64,000 bases of DNA, from NCBI RefSeq assembly GCF_030848565.1, contig NZ_JAVDDV010000008.1, positions 62,001 to 126,000 on the forward strand. Reading direction: 5' to 3'. Of the stretch, positions 1-7,606 are shown piece after piece. The first letter of the stretch is position 1; each line of letters begins with the position of its first letter. Origin of the DNA: Natronolimnohabitans sp. A-GB9 (lineage in GTDB: Archaea > Halobacteriota > Halobacteria > Halobacteriales > Natrialbaceae). The translations under genes and the position numbers were made by a program. Under the pieces are notes generated by a model, which was not told where the DNA came from, did not search any database, and saw only the letters and a list, made by a program, of their open reading frames with translations.

Positions 1-25
1 TCGATCCCGCCATCTGTTCACGCGT

Positions 26-640
26 ATGCCAACCGAACGATCCCGACCGATCAATCGACGTCACATGATACAGACGCTGGGCGCTGGCGGTGCGATCGTC
101 CTTGCCGGCTGTCTCGGCGGCGACGAGGACGACGCGGCCGAGAACGGAAACGGTGACGACGAGACGAACGAACTCGCGAGTCTCGAGCCCACTCCTGAGG
201 GCGAGGCGCTCTCGGCGGACGATATCGAAACGCTCGTCGAACGCTTCGACGATCAGCCGATGAGCGAAGAGCAACACGAAGTCGACGGCGACGAACGGTC
301 GTATACGCCGCGACACGTCTGGAAGTGGGTCACCGAGGACACGCTGCTGTTCTTGCACTTCGACGCGCCGAACGTCGAGGAAGCCGAGAACCTGATCTAC
401 TTCGGGATCGGCGTCAGCGGACAGTTCACGGCAGACGATATCCCTGCGGGACAAGATGAGGAGTTCACCCACTTCCACAAACACGAAGCGGAGAGCTGGG
501 AGGCCGGCCACGGCGGCCAGGACCCCGACCAGTACGGTCACTGGCTCGTCCACCACGCCACTCGAGACCACGAGATGGACTGGGGCGCGGTCGAGGTCGG
601 TATCGACCGCGAGTTCATGCCGACGCCGCCCGAGGAGTAA
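26..640 (+). CDS. Tat-type lipoprotein of unknown function
   Basis: The 204-residue product begins with a twin-arginine-like segment (NRRHMIQTLG, residues 10-19) and a lipobox LAGC at about residues 26-29, followed by an Asp/Glu-rich spacer. This is the usual layout of haloarchaeal Tat-exported lipoproteins anchored outside the membrane. The mature part is acidic and histidine-rich near its C-terminus (FTHFHKHE and HWLVHH), which could bind metal, but I recognise no named domain. It ends 6 bp before the halocyanin-like gene, so the two are probably co-transcribed and may act together in extracellular redox or metal handling; that role is inference. A start further upstream lies outside what can be judged, as only 25 bases precede it. 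Confidence 0.75.
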   Translation: MPTERSRPINRRHMIQTLGAGGAIVLAGCLGGDEDDAAENGNGDDETNELASLEPTPEGEALSADDIETLVERFDDQPMSEEQHEVDGDERSYTPRHVWKWVTEDTLLFLHFDAPNVEEAENLIYFGIGVSGQFTADDIPAGQDEEFTHFHKHEAESWEAGHGGQDPDQYGHWLVHHATRDHEMDWGAVEVGIDREFMPTPPEE

Positions 641-646
641 TCCCCG

Positions 647-1075
647 ATGAGGAATCGAGGACCGAACCGAAGGCAAATACTCGCCGGCGTCGCTACCGGC
701 AGCGTCGCCTCACTGACTGCGTTCGCGGGCTGTCTCGGGGAGGACGGCGACGGCGCGGGCGACGATGAAACCGTCGTCGAGATCGAGACGCGCGAGGGCA
801 ACGCGGACGCGGACGAACCGAACTTCGTCTTCGATCCGGCGTTCGTCCGTGTCGACGCGGGTACCACGATCGAGTGGGTCAATACGGACGGCGTCTTCCA
901 CACCGTTACGTCGACCGACGAGGTCGACGACCGCAGCGGCGGTGGCGACGTGTTCGATGCGACGCTTGCGAGTGCGGGTGCCACCTTCGAATGGGACGCC
1001 GACGACCCCGGTACGCAGCCCTACTACTGCTCGCCTCACGCCGGGTTCATGTACGGTGTCGTCGAGATCGAGTGA
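647..1075 (+). CDS. Halocyanin-like blue copper lipoprotein
   Basis: The 142-residue protein has a Tat-like start (NRRQILAGV), a lipobox ending at Cys29, an acidic linker and one plastocyanin/cupredoxin domain (about residues 43-142). The four expected type-1 copper ligands are visible: His85 in VFHTVTS, then Cys128, His131 and Met135 in YYCSPHAGFMYG. Halocyanins are membrane-anchored mobile electron carriers on the outer face of the cell. The gene follows the preceding lipoprotein by 6 bp and is read in the same direction. Family assignment is strong; the redox partner cannot be told from the window. Confidence 0.92.
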   Translation: MRNRGPNRRQILAGVATGSVASLTAFAGCLGEDGDGAGDDETVVEIETREGNADADEPNFVFDPAFVRVDAGTTIEWVNTDGVFHTVTSTDEVDDRSGGGDVFDATLASAGATFEWDADDPGTQPYYCSPHAGFMYGVVEIE

Positions 1076-1160
1076 CCGACGGCGATGCCGTCCCCGCCCG
1101 ACGCTATCGATCCCGCAGCGTGTAGAAAGGCACTTCCGCGACCACCCCTTCCGACCGGCT

Positions 1161-1673
1161 GTGAGCGCCGACGCCACGCGACGTGTCGAAGTCTACCCCG
1201 ACCGCGAGGTCGTCGTCGAGTTCGACCCCGAACTTACCTTCGAGTGCGTCGAGGACTGTACCTGGTGTTGTCACCACGGTGTACTCCTCTACGACAGGGA
1301 TCTCCTCGAGCTCGCACAACGGGCGAACCTCGCCGAGACGACGACCGACTTCCGCGGCGAGAAGTTCGTCACCCGCGAGGAGAAAGCCCGGGACGACCAC
1401 GTCGCCGACGACGGCTGTGCCTGTGCGTTCCTGCGAGAGGACGGCCTCTGTTCGCTCCACCTCGAGGAAGATTGGAAGCCCACCCGCTGTTCGGTCTTCC
1501 CGCTTGGTGTCTGGCTCGAGGACGGTGATCTCCACGTCGACATCCGCGAGTCAGCCCACGACCACTGCGACGGACTACACGTCAGCGAACGGAGGGTCAT
1601 CGACAATCTCGAGGCCTTTCTCCCCGAACTGCTGTGGGAACTCGAGAATCCGGACTCGGATCGAGAGCTGTGA
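1161..1673 (+). CDS. YkgJ-type cysteine cluster protein, start uncertain
   Basis: The protein has the CxxxCxxCC cluster of the YkgJ/CxxCxxCC family (Cys29, Cys33, Cys36 and Cys37 from this start), followed by CACAF, LCSLH and TRCSVFPLGVW, the later conserved cysteines of the family. Such proteins are thought to bind zinc or an Fe-S cluster, but their function is not established. I chose GTG at 1161 (170 residues). Reasonable-looking coding sequence continues upstream in the same frame to about 1107 without any ATG or GTG, while the nearest ATG (1085) is in another frame. The true N-terminus may therefore be disrupted or use an unusual start. Confidence 0.7.
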   Translation: MSADATRRVEVYPDREVVVEFDPELTFECVEDCTWCCHHGVLLYDRDLLELAQRANLAETTTDFRGEKFVTREEKARDDHVADDGCACAFLREDGLCSLHLEEDWKPTRCSVFPLGVWLEDGDLHVDIRESAHDHCDGLHVSERRVIDNLEAFLPELLWELENPDSDREL

Positions 1674-1772
1674 TCCCATCACCGAACGACGATGACGGCC
1701 GTCGAACGGATCACGTATCGCCGTCGTCGCCCGTTCAAAATAGCGGTGTTTGGTACCACGGATCTCCAATCC

Positions 1773-1779
1773 TTTAAAT
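1773..1779 (+). promoter_or_regulatory. TATA box of the eIF1A gene
   Basis: TTTAAAT lies about 23-29 nt before the GTG at 1802. That is the spacing expected for a leaderless haloarchaeal transcript and supports the GTG start. Confidence 0.6.
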
Positions 1780-1801
1780 GTCCTCCCCCCGTAGTAAGCT
1801 T

Positions 1802-2086
1802 GTGACAGAAGACTCCGGGCGACGGAACCTCCGTATGCCCAACAGCGACGAAGTATTCGCCGTCGTAACCGAACACCTCGGTGGCAACCACGTCCAGCTC
1901 CGTTGTGAGGACGGCGAGGAACGTCTCGGCCGCATTCCCGGCCGGATGAAATACCGAACCTGGATCGAGCAAGACGACATCGTCGTCGCCGAACCCTGGG
2001 ACTGGCAGGACGAGAAGGCCACGATCGAGTGGCGCTACACCAGCCAGGACGCAGATCAACTGCGTCGCGAAGGCCACATCGATTGA
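1802..2086 (+). CDS. eif1A: Translation initiation factor eIF-1A
   Basis: The 94-residue product matches archaeal eIF1A throughout: NLRMP near the N-terminus, the OB-fold core with [20 protein letters not shown] and [12 protein letters not shown], and the C-terminal EWRY segment ending in EGHID. eIF1A binds the A-site region of the small ribosomal subunit and helps start-codon selection. I placed the start at GTG 1802 because the sequence [13 protein letters not shown] has the expected family N-terminus and a TATA box sits about 25 nt upstream. An in-frame ATG at 1778 overlaps that TATA box and is unlikely to be used. Haloarchaea often carry more than one eIF1A gene, so this may be one of two paralogues. 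Confidence 0.93.
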   Translation: MTEDSGRRNLRMPNSDEVFAVVTEHLGGNHVQLRCEDGEERLGRIPGRMKYRTWIEQDDIVVAEPWDWQDEKATIEWRYTSQDADQLRREGHID

Positions 2087-2151
2087 ACCTCGGCTACACG
2101 TACTGACCGCATTTCTGCAGTGTGTCGTTTCGACTCGCCAGCGACGGCGTT

Positions 2152-2856
2152 CTACCGTGTTGCTTTCTTCCACTCCACCAGGCCGACGATTTCGCCATCG
2201 ATCTCGTCACCGTCGGCGTCGGTCGCCGCCCAGACGAACATTCCCGCGACGGTCTCTGGATCTCGCCCGTGCCCGCCCGACAGGTCGGTCGCGACCCGGC
2301 CCGGATCCAGACACCCGACGGTGTAGTCGGTGTCGGCGGCGAAGCCTCGAGCCACGGCCTCCGCGGTCGCCTTCGAGATTGCGTACGAGCCATACCCCGG
2401 TTCGCCATCGCGAGCGACCGCTCCTGTCGGAACGAGCACGCGGGCATCGTCGTTCAAATGGGGGAGCGATTCGCGAATCGTCGCGAAGACGCCCCGGCCG
2501 TTAGTGCGCCAGTGGTCGTCGACCGCCGAGTAAGGCTCACGGTCGGTCGGCGTCGCACCCGGCTCGCCGTGGTAGACGCCGGCCGCAGGAACCACGACGT
2601 CGATCCCGGATCGACCGGTTCGCGAGGCGGTCTCGACGAGTCGTTCGACGTCGAACTCGTCACGGACGTCGGTTCGAACGCCCGCGACGGCACCAGCCGA
2701 CGACGACCGCTCCTCGAGGTCGTCGACCGTCGCCGTGACCGCCTCGCCGTCTCGAGCGCCGATGGCGACCGTTGCACCCTCGTCGACGAACGCGTCGGCG
2801 ACGGCGCGCCCGATTCCGCGGGTGCCGCCAGTGATGATAACTGTTCGATCGTTCAT
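2152..2856 (-). CDS. Short-chain dehydrogenase/reductase (SDR)
   Basis: The 234-residue product has the classical SDR layout: the cofactor motif TGGTRGIG near residue 9, an acidic substitute for the NNAG region (VVVPAAGVYHG), and the catalytic YAISK motif. The usual active-site serine position appears to be Thr (LVPTGAV), which is seen only in a minority of SDRs and may affect activity. The substrate cannot be predicted. ATG at 2856 was chosen because it begins MNDRTVIITGG just before the Rossmann motif. The gene is divergent from crtD, with 113 bp between the starts. Confidence 0.88.
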   Translation of the reverse strand: MNDRTVIITGGTRGIGRAVADAFVDEGATVAIGARDGEAVTATVDDLEERSSSAGAVAGVRTDVRDEFDVERLVETASRTGRSGIDVVVPAAGVYHGEPGATPTDREPYSAVDDHWRTNGRGVFATIRESLPHLNDDARVLVPTGAVARDGEPGYGSYAISKATAEAVARGFAADTDYTVGCLDPGRVATDLSGGHGRDPETVAGMFVWAATDADGDEIDGEIVGLVEWKKATR

Positions 2857-2933
2857 ACCGTCCGTTCGGGGGCCAGCTACACTATACTGCCGGCAAAGCA
2901 AGCGTAAAATGCGGAGCCCTACGTTGGTATGCC

Positions 2934-2943
2934 TTACATTTAT
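2934..2943 (+). promoter_or_regulatory. TATA box of the bacterioruberin operon
   Basis: The AT-rich run TTACATTTAT ends 27 nt before ATG 2970. This spacing favours the start at 2970 over the in-frame ATG at 2946. Confidence 0.5.
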
Positions 2944-2969
2944 CAGTGACACAACACTCAGGATACACT

Positions 2970-4466
2970 ATGCAATCGCTGGCCGGTGAGTCCGTCGTCG
3001 TGATCGGTGCCGGTGTCGGCGGGCTGTCGACGGCCTGTTATCTCGCCGACGCCGGTGCCGACGTCCACGTGATCGAGAAAAACGAGCAACTCGGCGGCCG
3101 AGCCAGTCGCCTCGAGCGGGACGGCTTTCGCTTCGATATGGGTCCGTCGTGGTACCTGATGCCCGACGTCTTCGAGCGGTTCTTCGCCGACTTCGATCGG
3201 ACGCCGTCGGACTACTACACACTCACACAGCTCGACCCCCACTACCGGATCTTCTTCAAAGACGGCGACCGTGTCGATGTCACGCCGGACAGAGAGCGCA
3301 CTAAACGCGTCTTCGAGGAGTACGAGGACGGCGCGGGCGATGCCCTAGAACGCTACCTCGAGAAATCCCGTGAGAACTACGAGGTCGGGATGAAACACTT
3401 CGTCTATAAGGACCGAACGCGGCTGCGTGATTATATCGACATCGACGTCGCAAAGCAGGCCCGTGGCCTCTCCCTGCTGGGGTCGATGCAGGGCCACGTC
3501 GAGGGCTACTTCGATCACCCGAAGCTCCAGCAGATCATGCAGTACACGCTGGTGTTTCTGGGTGGCTCACCGACGAACACGCCGGCGCTCTATAATCTGA
3601 TGAGCCACGTCGATTTCAACCTCGGCGTCTGGTACCCCGACGGCGGTATCGGCGCCGTCGTCGACGCCATCGTCGAGCTCGGCCGGGAACTCGGCGTCAC
3701 CTACGACACCGACCGGCCGGCGACGGCGATCAAGGGCCGCGAAGGCGCTTTCCTCGTCGAGACGCCACAGGGACCGCTGCGCCCCGATCTGGTAGTCAGC
3801 AACGCGGACTATGCCCACACCGAGCAGGAACTGCTCCCGCCAGAGCGACGCGGCTACGACGCCGACTACTGGGAGTCTCGGACGTATGCGCCGTCGGCGT
3901 TTCTGCTCTATCTCGGCGTCGAGGGAGACGTCGACGAGTTGGCCCACCACACGCTCGTCTTGCCGACCGACTGGCAGGACCACTTCGACCGGATCTTCGA
4001 GGAGCCTGCCTGGCCCGACGACCCGGCCTACTACCTGTGCGTTCCGTCCGAGACCGACGATACGGTCGCCCCAGACGGCCACAGCGCGCTGTTCGTCCTC
4101 GTTCCGATCGCGCCTGGCCTCGAGGACACCCCCGAGATCCGCCAGGAGTACCGCGACCGGATCCTCGCGGACGTCGCCGACAACACCGGTACCGACCTGC
4201 GCGATCGGATCGTCTTCGAGGAACGGTTCTGCGTCGAGGACTTCGCGTCCCGATACAACAGCTACGACGGGACTGCCCTCGGACTGGCCCACACGCTGCG
4301 CCAGACGTCGCTGTTCCGGCCACCGCACCGCTCGAAAGGACTCGAGGGGCTGTACTTCGTCGGCGGCGACACCACGCCCGGGATCGGTGTGCCGATGTGT
4401 CTGATCAGCGGCGAGTTGACCGCCGAGGCGGTCCTCGAGGATTACGGACGGCCGACGGGACAGTGA
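2970..4466 (+). CDS. crtD: Carotenoid 3,4-desaturase CrtD (CrtI family)
   Basis: The 498-residue flavoprotein has the N-terminal FAD-binding motif GAGVGGLSTACYLADAGADV, the family signature LGGRASRLERDGFRFDMGPS, and the C-terminal CrtI signature GLYFVGGDTTPGIGVPM. The whole CrtI family shares these. The assignment as CrtD, the desaturase acting on C-3,4 during bacterioruberin synthesis, rests on its place directly before lyeJ and cruF, the gene set known from Haloarcula japonica. A phytoene desaturase role cannot be excluded from sequence reading alone. It is the first gene of a compact plus-strand operon; lyeJ begins 13 bp after its stop. Confidence 0.88.
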   Translation: MQSLAGESVVVIGAGVGGLSTACYLADAGADVHVIEKNEQLGGRASRLERDGFRFDMGPSWYLMPDVFERFFADFDRTPSDYYTLTQLDPHYRIFFKDGDRVDVTPDRERTKRVFEEYEDGAGDALERYLEKSRENYEVGMKHFVYKDRTRLRDYIDIDVAKQARGLSLLGSMQGHVEGYFDHPKLQQIMQYTLVFLGGSPTNTPALYNLMSHVDFNLGVWYPDGGIGAVVDAIVELGRELGVTYDTDRPATAIKGREGAFLVETPQGPLRPDLVVSNADYAHTEQELLPPERRGYDADYWESRTYAPSAFLLYLGVEGDVDELAHHTLVLPTDWQDHFDRIFEEPAWPDDPAYYLCVPSETDDTVAPDGHSALFVLVPIAPGLEDTPEIRQEYRDRILADVADNTGTDLRDRIVFEERFCVEDFASRYNSYDGTALGLAHTLRQTSLFRPPHRSKGLEGLYFVGGDTTPGIGVPMCLISGELTAEAVLEDYGRPTGQ

Positions 4467-4479
4467 GCGATCCCAACAG

Positions 4480-5343
4480 ATGACGGCTTCATCGACGTCC
4501 TCGAACAACGGACTCGGCACGCAGCTGTCGTACCTGCTAACGCTCTCGCGGCCACGGTTCTGGCTCTATCTGGCCGGGCCGGTCCTCGTCGGCGTCGCCT
4601 ATGCGGCCGACGCCGTCGGCGACCTGCTTGCCCCCGCCGCGATCGCGCTGTTCGTCTACTTCCTCGTTCCGGCGAACGTCTTTCTCTACGGTGTCAACGA
4701 CGTGTACGACCGCGAGATCGACGCCGCGAACCCGAAGAAAGAACGGCGGGAGGCACGCTATCGCGGCCAGCGGATCGTCCCCGTCGCCGTCGTCGCCTGT
4801 GCCCTGCTCGGACTGGCGCTGGTTCCGTTGCTCCCGGCCGCGGCCTGGCCCTGGATCGCGGTCTTTCTCGTCCTCGGGGCAGCCTACAGCGCGCCGCCGG
4901 TCCGATTCAAAACCACGCCGCTGTTTGATTCGATCTCCAACGGACTGTATATCGCGCCGGGCGCGGCGGCCTACGCCGCTGTCGCGGGGACCCAGCCACC
5001 CATCCTCGCCGTCCTCGGGGGCTGGCTGTGGGCGATGGGGATGCACACCTTTTCGGCGATCCCCGACATCGAACCCGACCGGGAGACGGGGATCCGAACG
5101 ACCGCGACGGTGCTCGGCGAGCGTCGGACCTACGCCTACTGTGCTGGCTGCTGGCTCGCAAGCGCCGTCGCTTTCGCCGCAGTCGACGTTCGCTTGGGTG
5201 CGCTCATGCTCGTCTACCCCGGCCTCGTCGCGGCGATCGTCGCCTCGAGCGTGGCCGTCGACCGCGCCTACTGGTGGTTCCCAGCGATCAACACGGTCGT
5301 TGGCGCGGCGCTGACGATGGGCGGACTCTGGAGGCTGATCTGA
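4480..5343 (+). CDS. lyeJ: Lycopene elongase/1,2-hydratase LyeJ (UbiA prenyltransferase)
   Basis: The 287-residue integral membrane protein has about eight hydrophobic segments and both Asp-rich motifs of UbiA prenyltransferases: NDVYDREID at residues 73-81 and DIEPDRETGI near residue 200. These bind the magnesium-diphosphate of the isoprenoid donor. In haloarchaea LyeJ adds C5 units to lycopene and hydrates it, moving from C40 to C50 carotenoids. The gene sits between crtD and cruF, which strongly supports this over other UbiA roles. It is separated from cruF by a single base, so the two are translationally close. Confidence 0.93.
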   Translation: MTASSTSSNNGLGTQLSYLLTLSRPRFWLYLAGPVLVGVAYAADAVGDLLAPAAIALFVYFLVPANVFLYGVNDVYDREIDAANPKKERREARYRGQRIVPVAVVACALLGLALVPLLPAAAWPWIAVFLVLGAAYSAPPVRFKTTPLFDSISNGLYIAPGAAAYAAVAGTQPPILAVLGGWLWAMGMHTFSAIPDIEPDRETGIRTTATVLGERRTYAYCAGCWLASAVAFAAVDVRLGALMLVYPGLVAAIVASSVAVDRAYWWFPAINTVVGAALTMGGLWRLI

Positions 5344-5344
5344 G

Positions 5345-6205
5345 ATGGATACGACGAACTCACGACTTCGAACCGACGGAACGCGTGCGACCGTCCAGCG
5401 GCATCTCGAGGCGATCATCCGTGAGAACCGCTTTACCATCGCGGTCGTCTTCCCGTTCGTCGGCGCGGTGACGCTGGTCGGCAGCGCGGAGGGGCTGCTC
5501 CCCGAGCCGCTGGCGTACAACCCGTTGTTGATCCTCTTCGGGACGCTGGTGATGCGCTCGCCGCTGCTCGTCGGACTGTTACCGAAGATCGGCTGGTGGG
5601 CGCTTGGCTGTCTGGGCGCCCTGACGGCGTATACCTACGCTATCGAACTGATCGGCGTCCGGACGGACTGGCCCTACGGCGCCTTCGAGTATACGATCCA
5701 GCTCGGCCCGATGCTCCTCGGGGCGGTCCCGATAGCGCTGCCGCTGTTTTTCATTCCGCTGGTACTGAACGCGTACCTCCTGACGCTGCTGGTCTTCGGA
5801 GCGTGGACCGAAACCCCGTTCGTCCGGATTCCCGTCGCCATCGTAGCCGTCGTCGCGATCGATCTCGTACTCGATCCGGCCGCCGTCGCCGTCGGCTTCT
5901 GGGCGTTCGAGCCCGCCGGCGTCTACTACGGCGTGCCGGTCTCGAACTACGTCGGCTGGGTCATCTCGGGAACCGTCGCGGTCGTCCTCGTCGATCTCGC
6001 CTTCGACCGTGCAGCGTTGCTCGAGCGGGTCCGTGACTGTGAGTTCCTCCTCGACGATCTGGTGAGTTTCGTGTTGCTCTGGGGGACGATCAACGTCCTC
6101 TATGGCAACTGGGTGGCGGCCGGCGTGGCTGGGTTGTTCTGTCTCGGTCTGTTTCGGACCGACCGGTACGATCGGGAGATGATCCGTCGCTCACTGCCCG
6201 GCTGA
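5345..6205 (+). CDS. cruF: Bisanhydrobacterioruberin hydratase CruF
   Basis: The 286-residue polytopic membrane protein belongs to the carotenoid biosynthesis (DUF422/CruF) family. Segments such as VRTDWPYGAFEYT, LGPMLLGAVPIALPLFFIPLVLNAY and DLVLDPAAVAVGFWAFEPAGVYYGVP resemble family-typical blocks. In haloarchaea CruF catalyses the final hydration to bacterioruberin. It is the last gene of the crtD-lyeJ-cruF operon, directly after lyeJ. The N-terminal 25 residues before the first membrane segment are polar and may be cytoplasmic. Confidence 0.92.
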   Translation: MDTTNSRLRTDGTRATVQRHLEAIIRENRFTIAVVFPFVGAVTLVGSAEGLLPEPLAYNPLLILFGTLVMRSPLLVGLLPKIGWWALGCLGALTAYTYAIELIGVRTDWPYGAFEYTIQLGPMLLGAVPIALPLFFIPLVLNAYLLTLLVFGAWTETPFVRIPVAIVAVVAIDLVLDPAAVAVGFWAFEPAGVYYGVPVSNYVGWVISGTVAVVLVDLAFDRAALLERVRDCEFLLDDLVSFVLLWGTINVLYGNWVAAGVAGLFCLGLFRTDRYDREMIRRSLPG

Positions 6206-6279
6206 CGGGTCACGGCGTCGACCGACAGCGACAGAACGCGGGTGCCGTTATCGGTAATCACCGGTCCGTTCGGCAGACG

Positions 6280-6435
6280 TTATCGGAACTTACGGAACGC
6301 ACTAGAACCGCAGGTACACTCGTCTTCCGTCCCGATCGGAACGAACGAGCCGTCGTTGGCCGCCTCGGCTGCGACGATGGCACCGCACTCGAGACAGTTT
6401 ACGATGGCTCTCTCCGACGTGTTCTGTGTTGCCAT
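6280..6435 (-). CDS. Small zinc-ribbon protein
   Basis: A 51-residue protein with paired cysteines, CLEC at about residues 14-17 and CTCG at about 40-43, that would form one small zinc ribbon. Haloarchaea encode many such mini-proteins, usually without a known role. The start is ATG at 6435. It lies 74 bp from the convergent cruF stop and 155 bp downstream of crtB, so it could be read through from crtB. The function is unknown. Confidence 0.6.
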   Translation of the reverse strand: MATQNTSERAIVNCLECGAIVAAEAANDGSFVPIGTEDECTCGSSAFRKFR

Positions 6436-6590
6436 ACGGCACCAACGACTGCCGCGAGGATGACGGTTCTCCCAACGTGTGTTGGGCGTGGTCGACGGAG
6501 CGGCAGGTGACCTGTTCGGCGTGTCGAACGTACAGTGTCGCTCGAGGGAGTATCCGGGAATCGTATCGACTACTGGAATCGATCGCCGCG

Positions 6591-7541
6591 TTACTGTGTC
6601 GGCACGCGACTCCCGTGGCCGGGCTCGCTGTGATCGGTCTCGGGCGTGGGGACCGCAGAGACGCGATTGAAGACCGCCTCGGGGTCGCGGTTCCAGTGCC
6701 AGTGCCAGCGAGTCTTCGCGAGACACCACAGCTTGCGGCTCGTCGAGAGCGACGGTTCCTGTGAGAGGACGTCGTACTCCTGGGCGCGGATGAGCGTGTG
6801 GTGTTCGGCATAGAGGACGGCCGCGAGGAGGACCGGCAGCTGGCAGTCCTCGGGCAGATAACGGATCCCGGCGACGCCCTCTCGGTAGAGCGCTTCCGTT
6901 CGCTTGAGCTCCGCTGCCATCGCCGTTGCGAACGACTCCGAGTGCTCGAGGCGTTCGATCTGGGCGGGGTCGACGTCGTGTGTGCGAAGCGTCTCCTGTG
7001 GAAGGTAGATCCGGCCGCGTTCGAGGATGTCTTCTCGGACGTCCCGCAGGAAGTTCGTCATCTGGAACGCCTCGCCGAGTCTGATGGCGTGAGGGAGTGC
7101 CGTCTCGCGATCGTCGGGGTCCATAACCGCGGTCATCATCACGCCGACGGCGGCCGCCGAGCCGCGCATGTACGACTCGAGGTCGGCGTAGGTCTCGTAC
7201 CGGTCGGTGTCGATGTCGGTCTGCATTGCGTCGATGAAGGCGTCGATCTCGGCGTCGTCGATCCCGTACTCCCGCCGGAGCTGTTCGAACGCCTCGAGGA
7301 CGGGTCCGTCGGGGCCGGTCTCACCGAGCGCTTGCTCGCGGAGAGACTCGAGTTCGGCGTACTGGGTCTCGGGGGCGACACCGTCGGCGTCGTCGACGAC
7401 CTCGTCGGCGATACGGAAGAAGCCATAGAGGACGTGTGTGGCGTGGCGAACTCGCTTCGGGAGAAACTTGGTTGCGAGATAGAACGTCTTCCCAGTTTGC
7501 TGTTGAATCTCCTTCCCCGCGTCGATATGTTCCTGTTGCAT
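6591..7541 (-). CDS. crtB: Phytoene synthase CrtB
   Basis: The 316-residue product is a squalene/phytoene synthase family enzyme. It has both Asp-rich magnesium-diphosphate motifs: DEVVDD at residues 46-51 and NFLRDVREDILERGRIYLP at about 163-181. It condenses two geranylgeranyl diphosphates to phytoene, the first committed step to the bacterioruberin made by the facing crtD-lyeJ-cruF operon. A TATA-like element at 7595-7604 gives it its own promoter, although it also follows the Bat-like regulator by 65 bp in the same direction. Confidence 0.94.
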   Translation of the reverse strand: MQQEHIDAGKEIQQQTGKTFYLATKFLPKRVRHATHVLYGFFRIADEVVDDADGVAPETQYAELESLREQALGETGPDGPVLEAFEQLRREYGIDDAEIDAFIDAMQTDIDTDRYETYADLESYMRGSAAAVGVMMTAVMDPDDRETALPHAIRLGEAFQMTNFLRDVREDILERGRIYLPQETLRTHDVDPAQIERLEHSESFATAMAAELKRTEALYREGVAGIRYLPEDCQLPVLLAAVLYAEHHTLIRAQEYDVLSQEPSLSTSRKLWCLAKTRWHWHWNRDPEAVFNRVSAVPTPETDHSEPGHGSRVPTQ

Positions 7542-7594
7542 TCTCGACCTCGTACACAGCTGACAGCCGTGGGATGTATGCCGTACAACAGGTC

Positions 7595-7604
7595 GTTATA
7601 AAAT
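7595..7604 (-). promoter_or_regulatory. TATA box of crtB
   Basis: GTTATAAAAT on the plus strand (ATTTTATAAC on the coding strand) lies 54-63 nt before the crtB ATG and immediately next to the stop of the Bat-like gene. It predicts a short leader of about 25-30 nt. Confidence 0.55.
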
Positions 7605-7606
7605 AC

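Noticed and set aside
2946-2970. An eight-residue longer start of crtD at ATG 2946.
   Set aside because: It would fall at the predicted TATA box, and conserved sequence begins only after ATG 2970.
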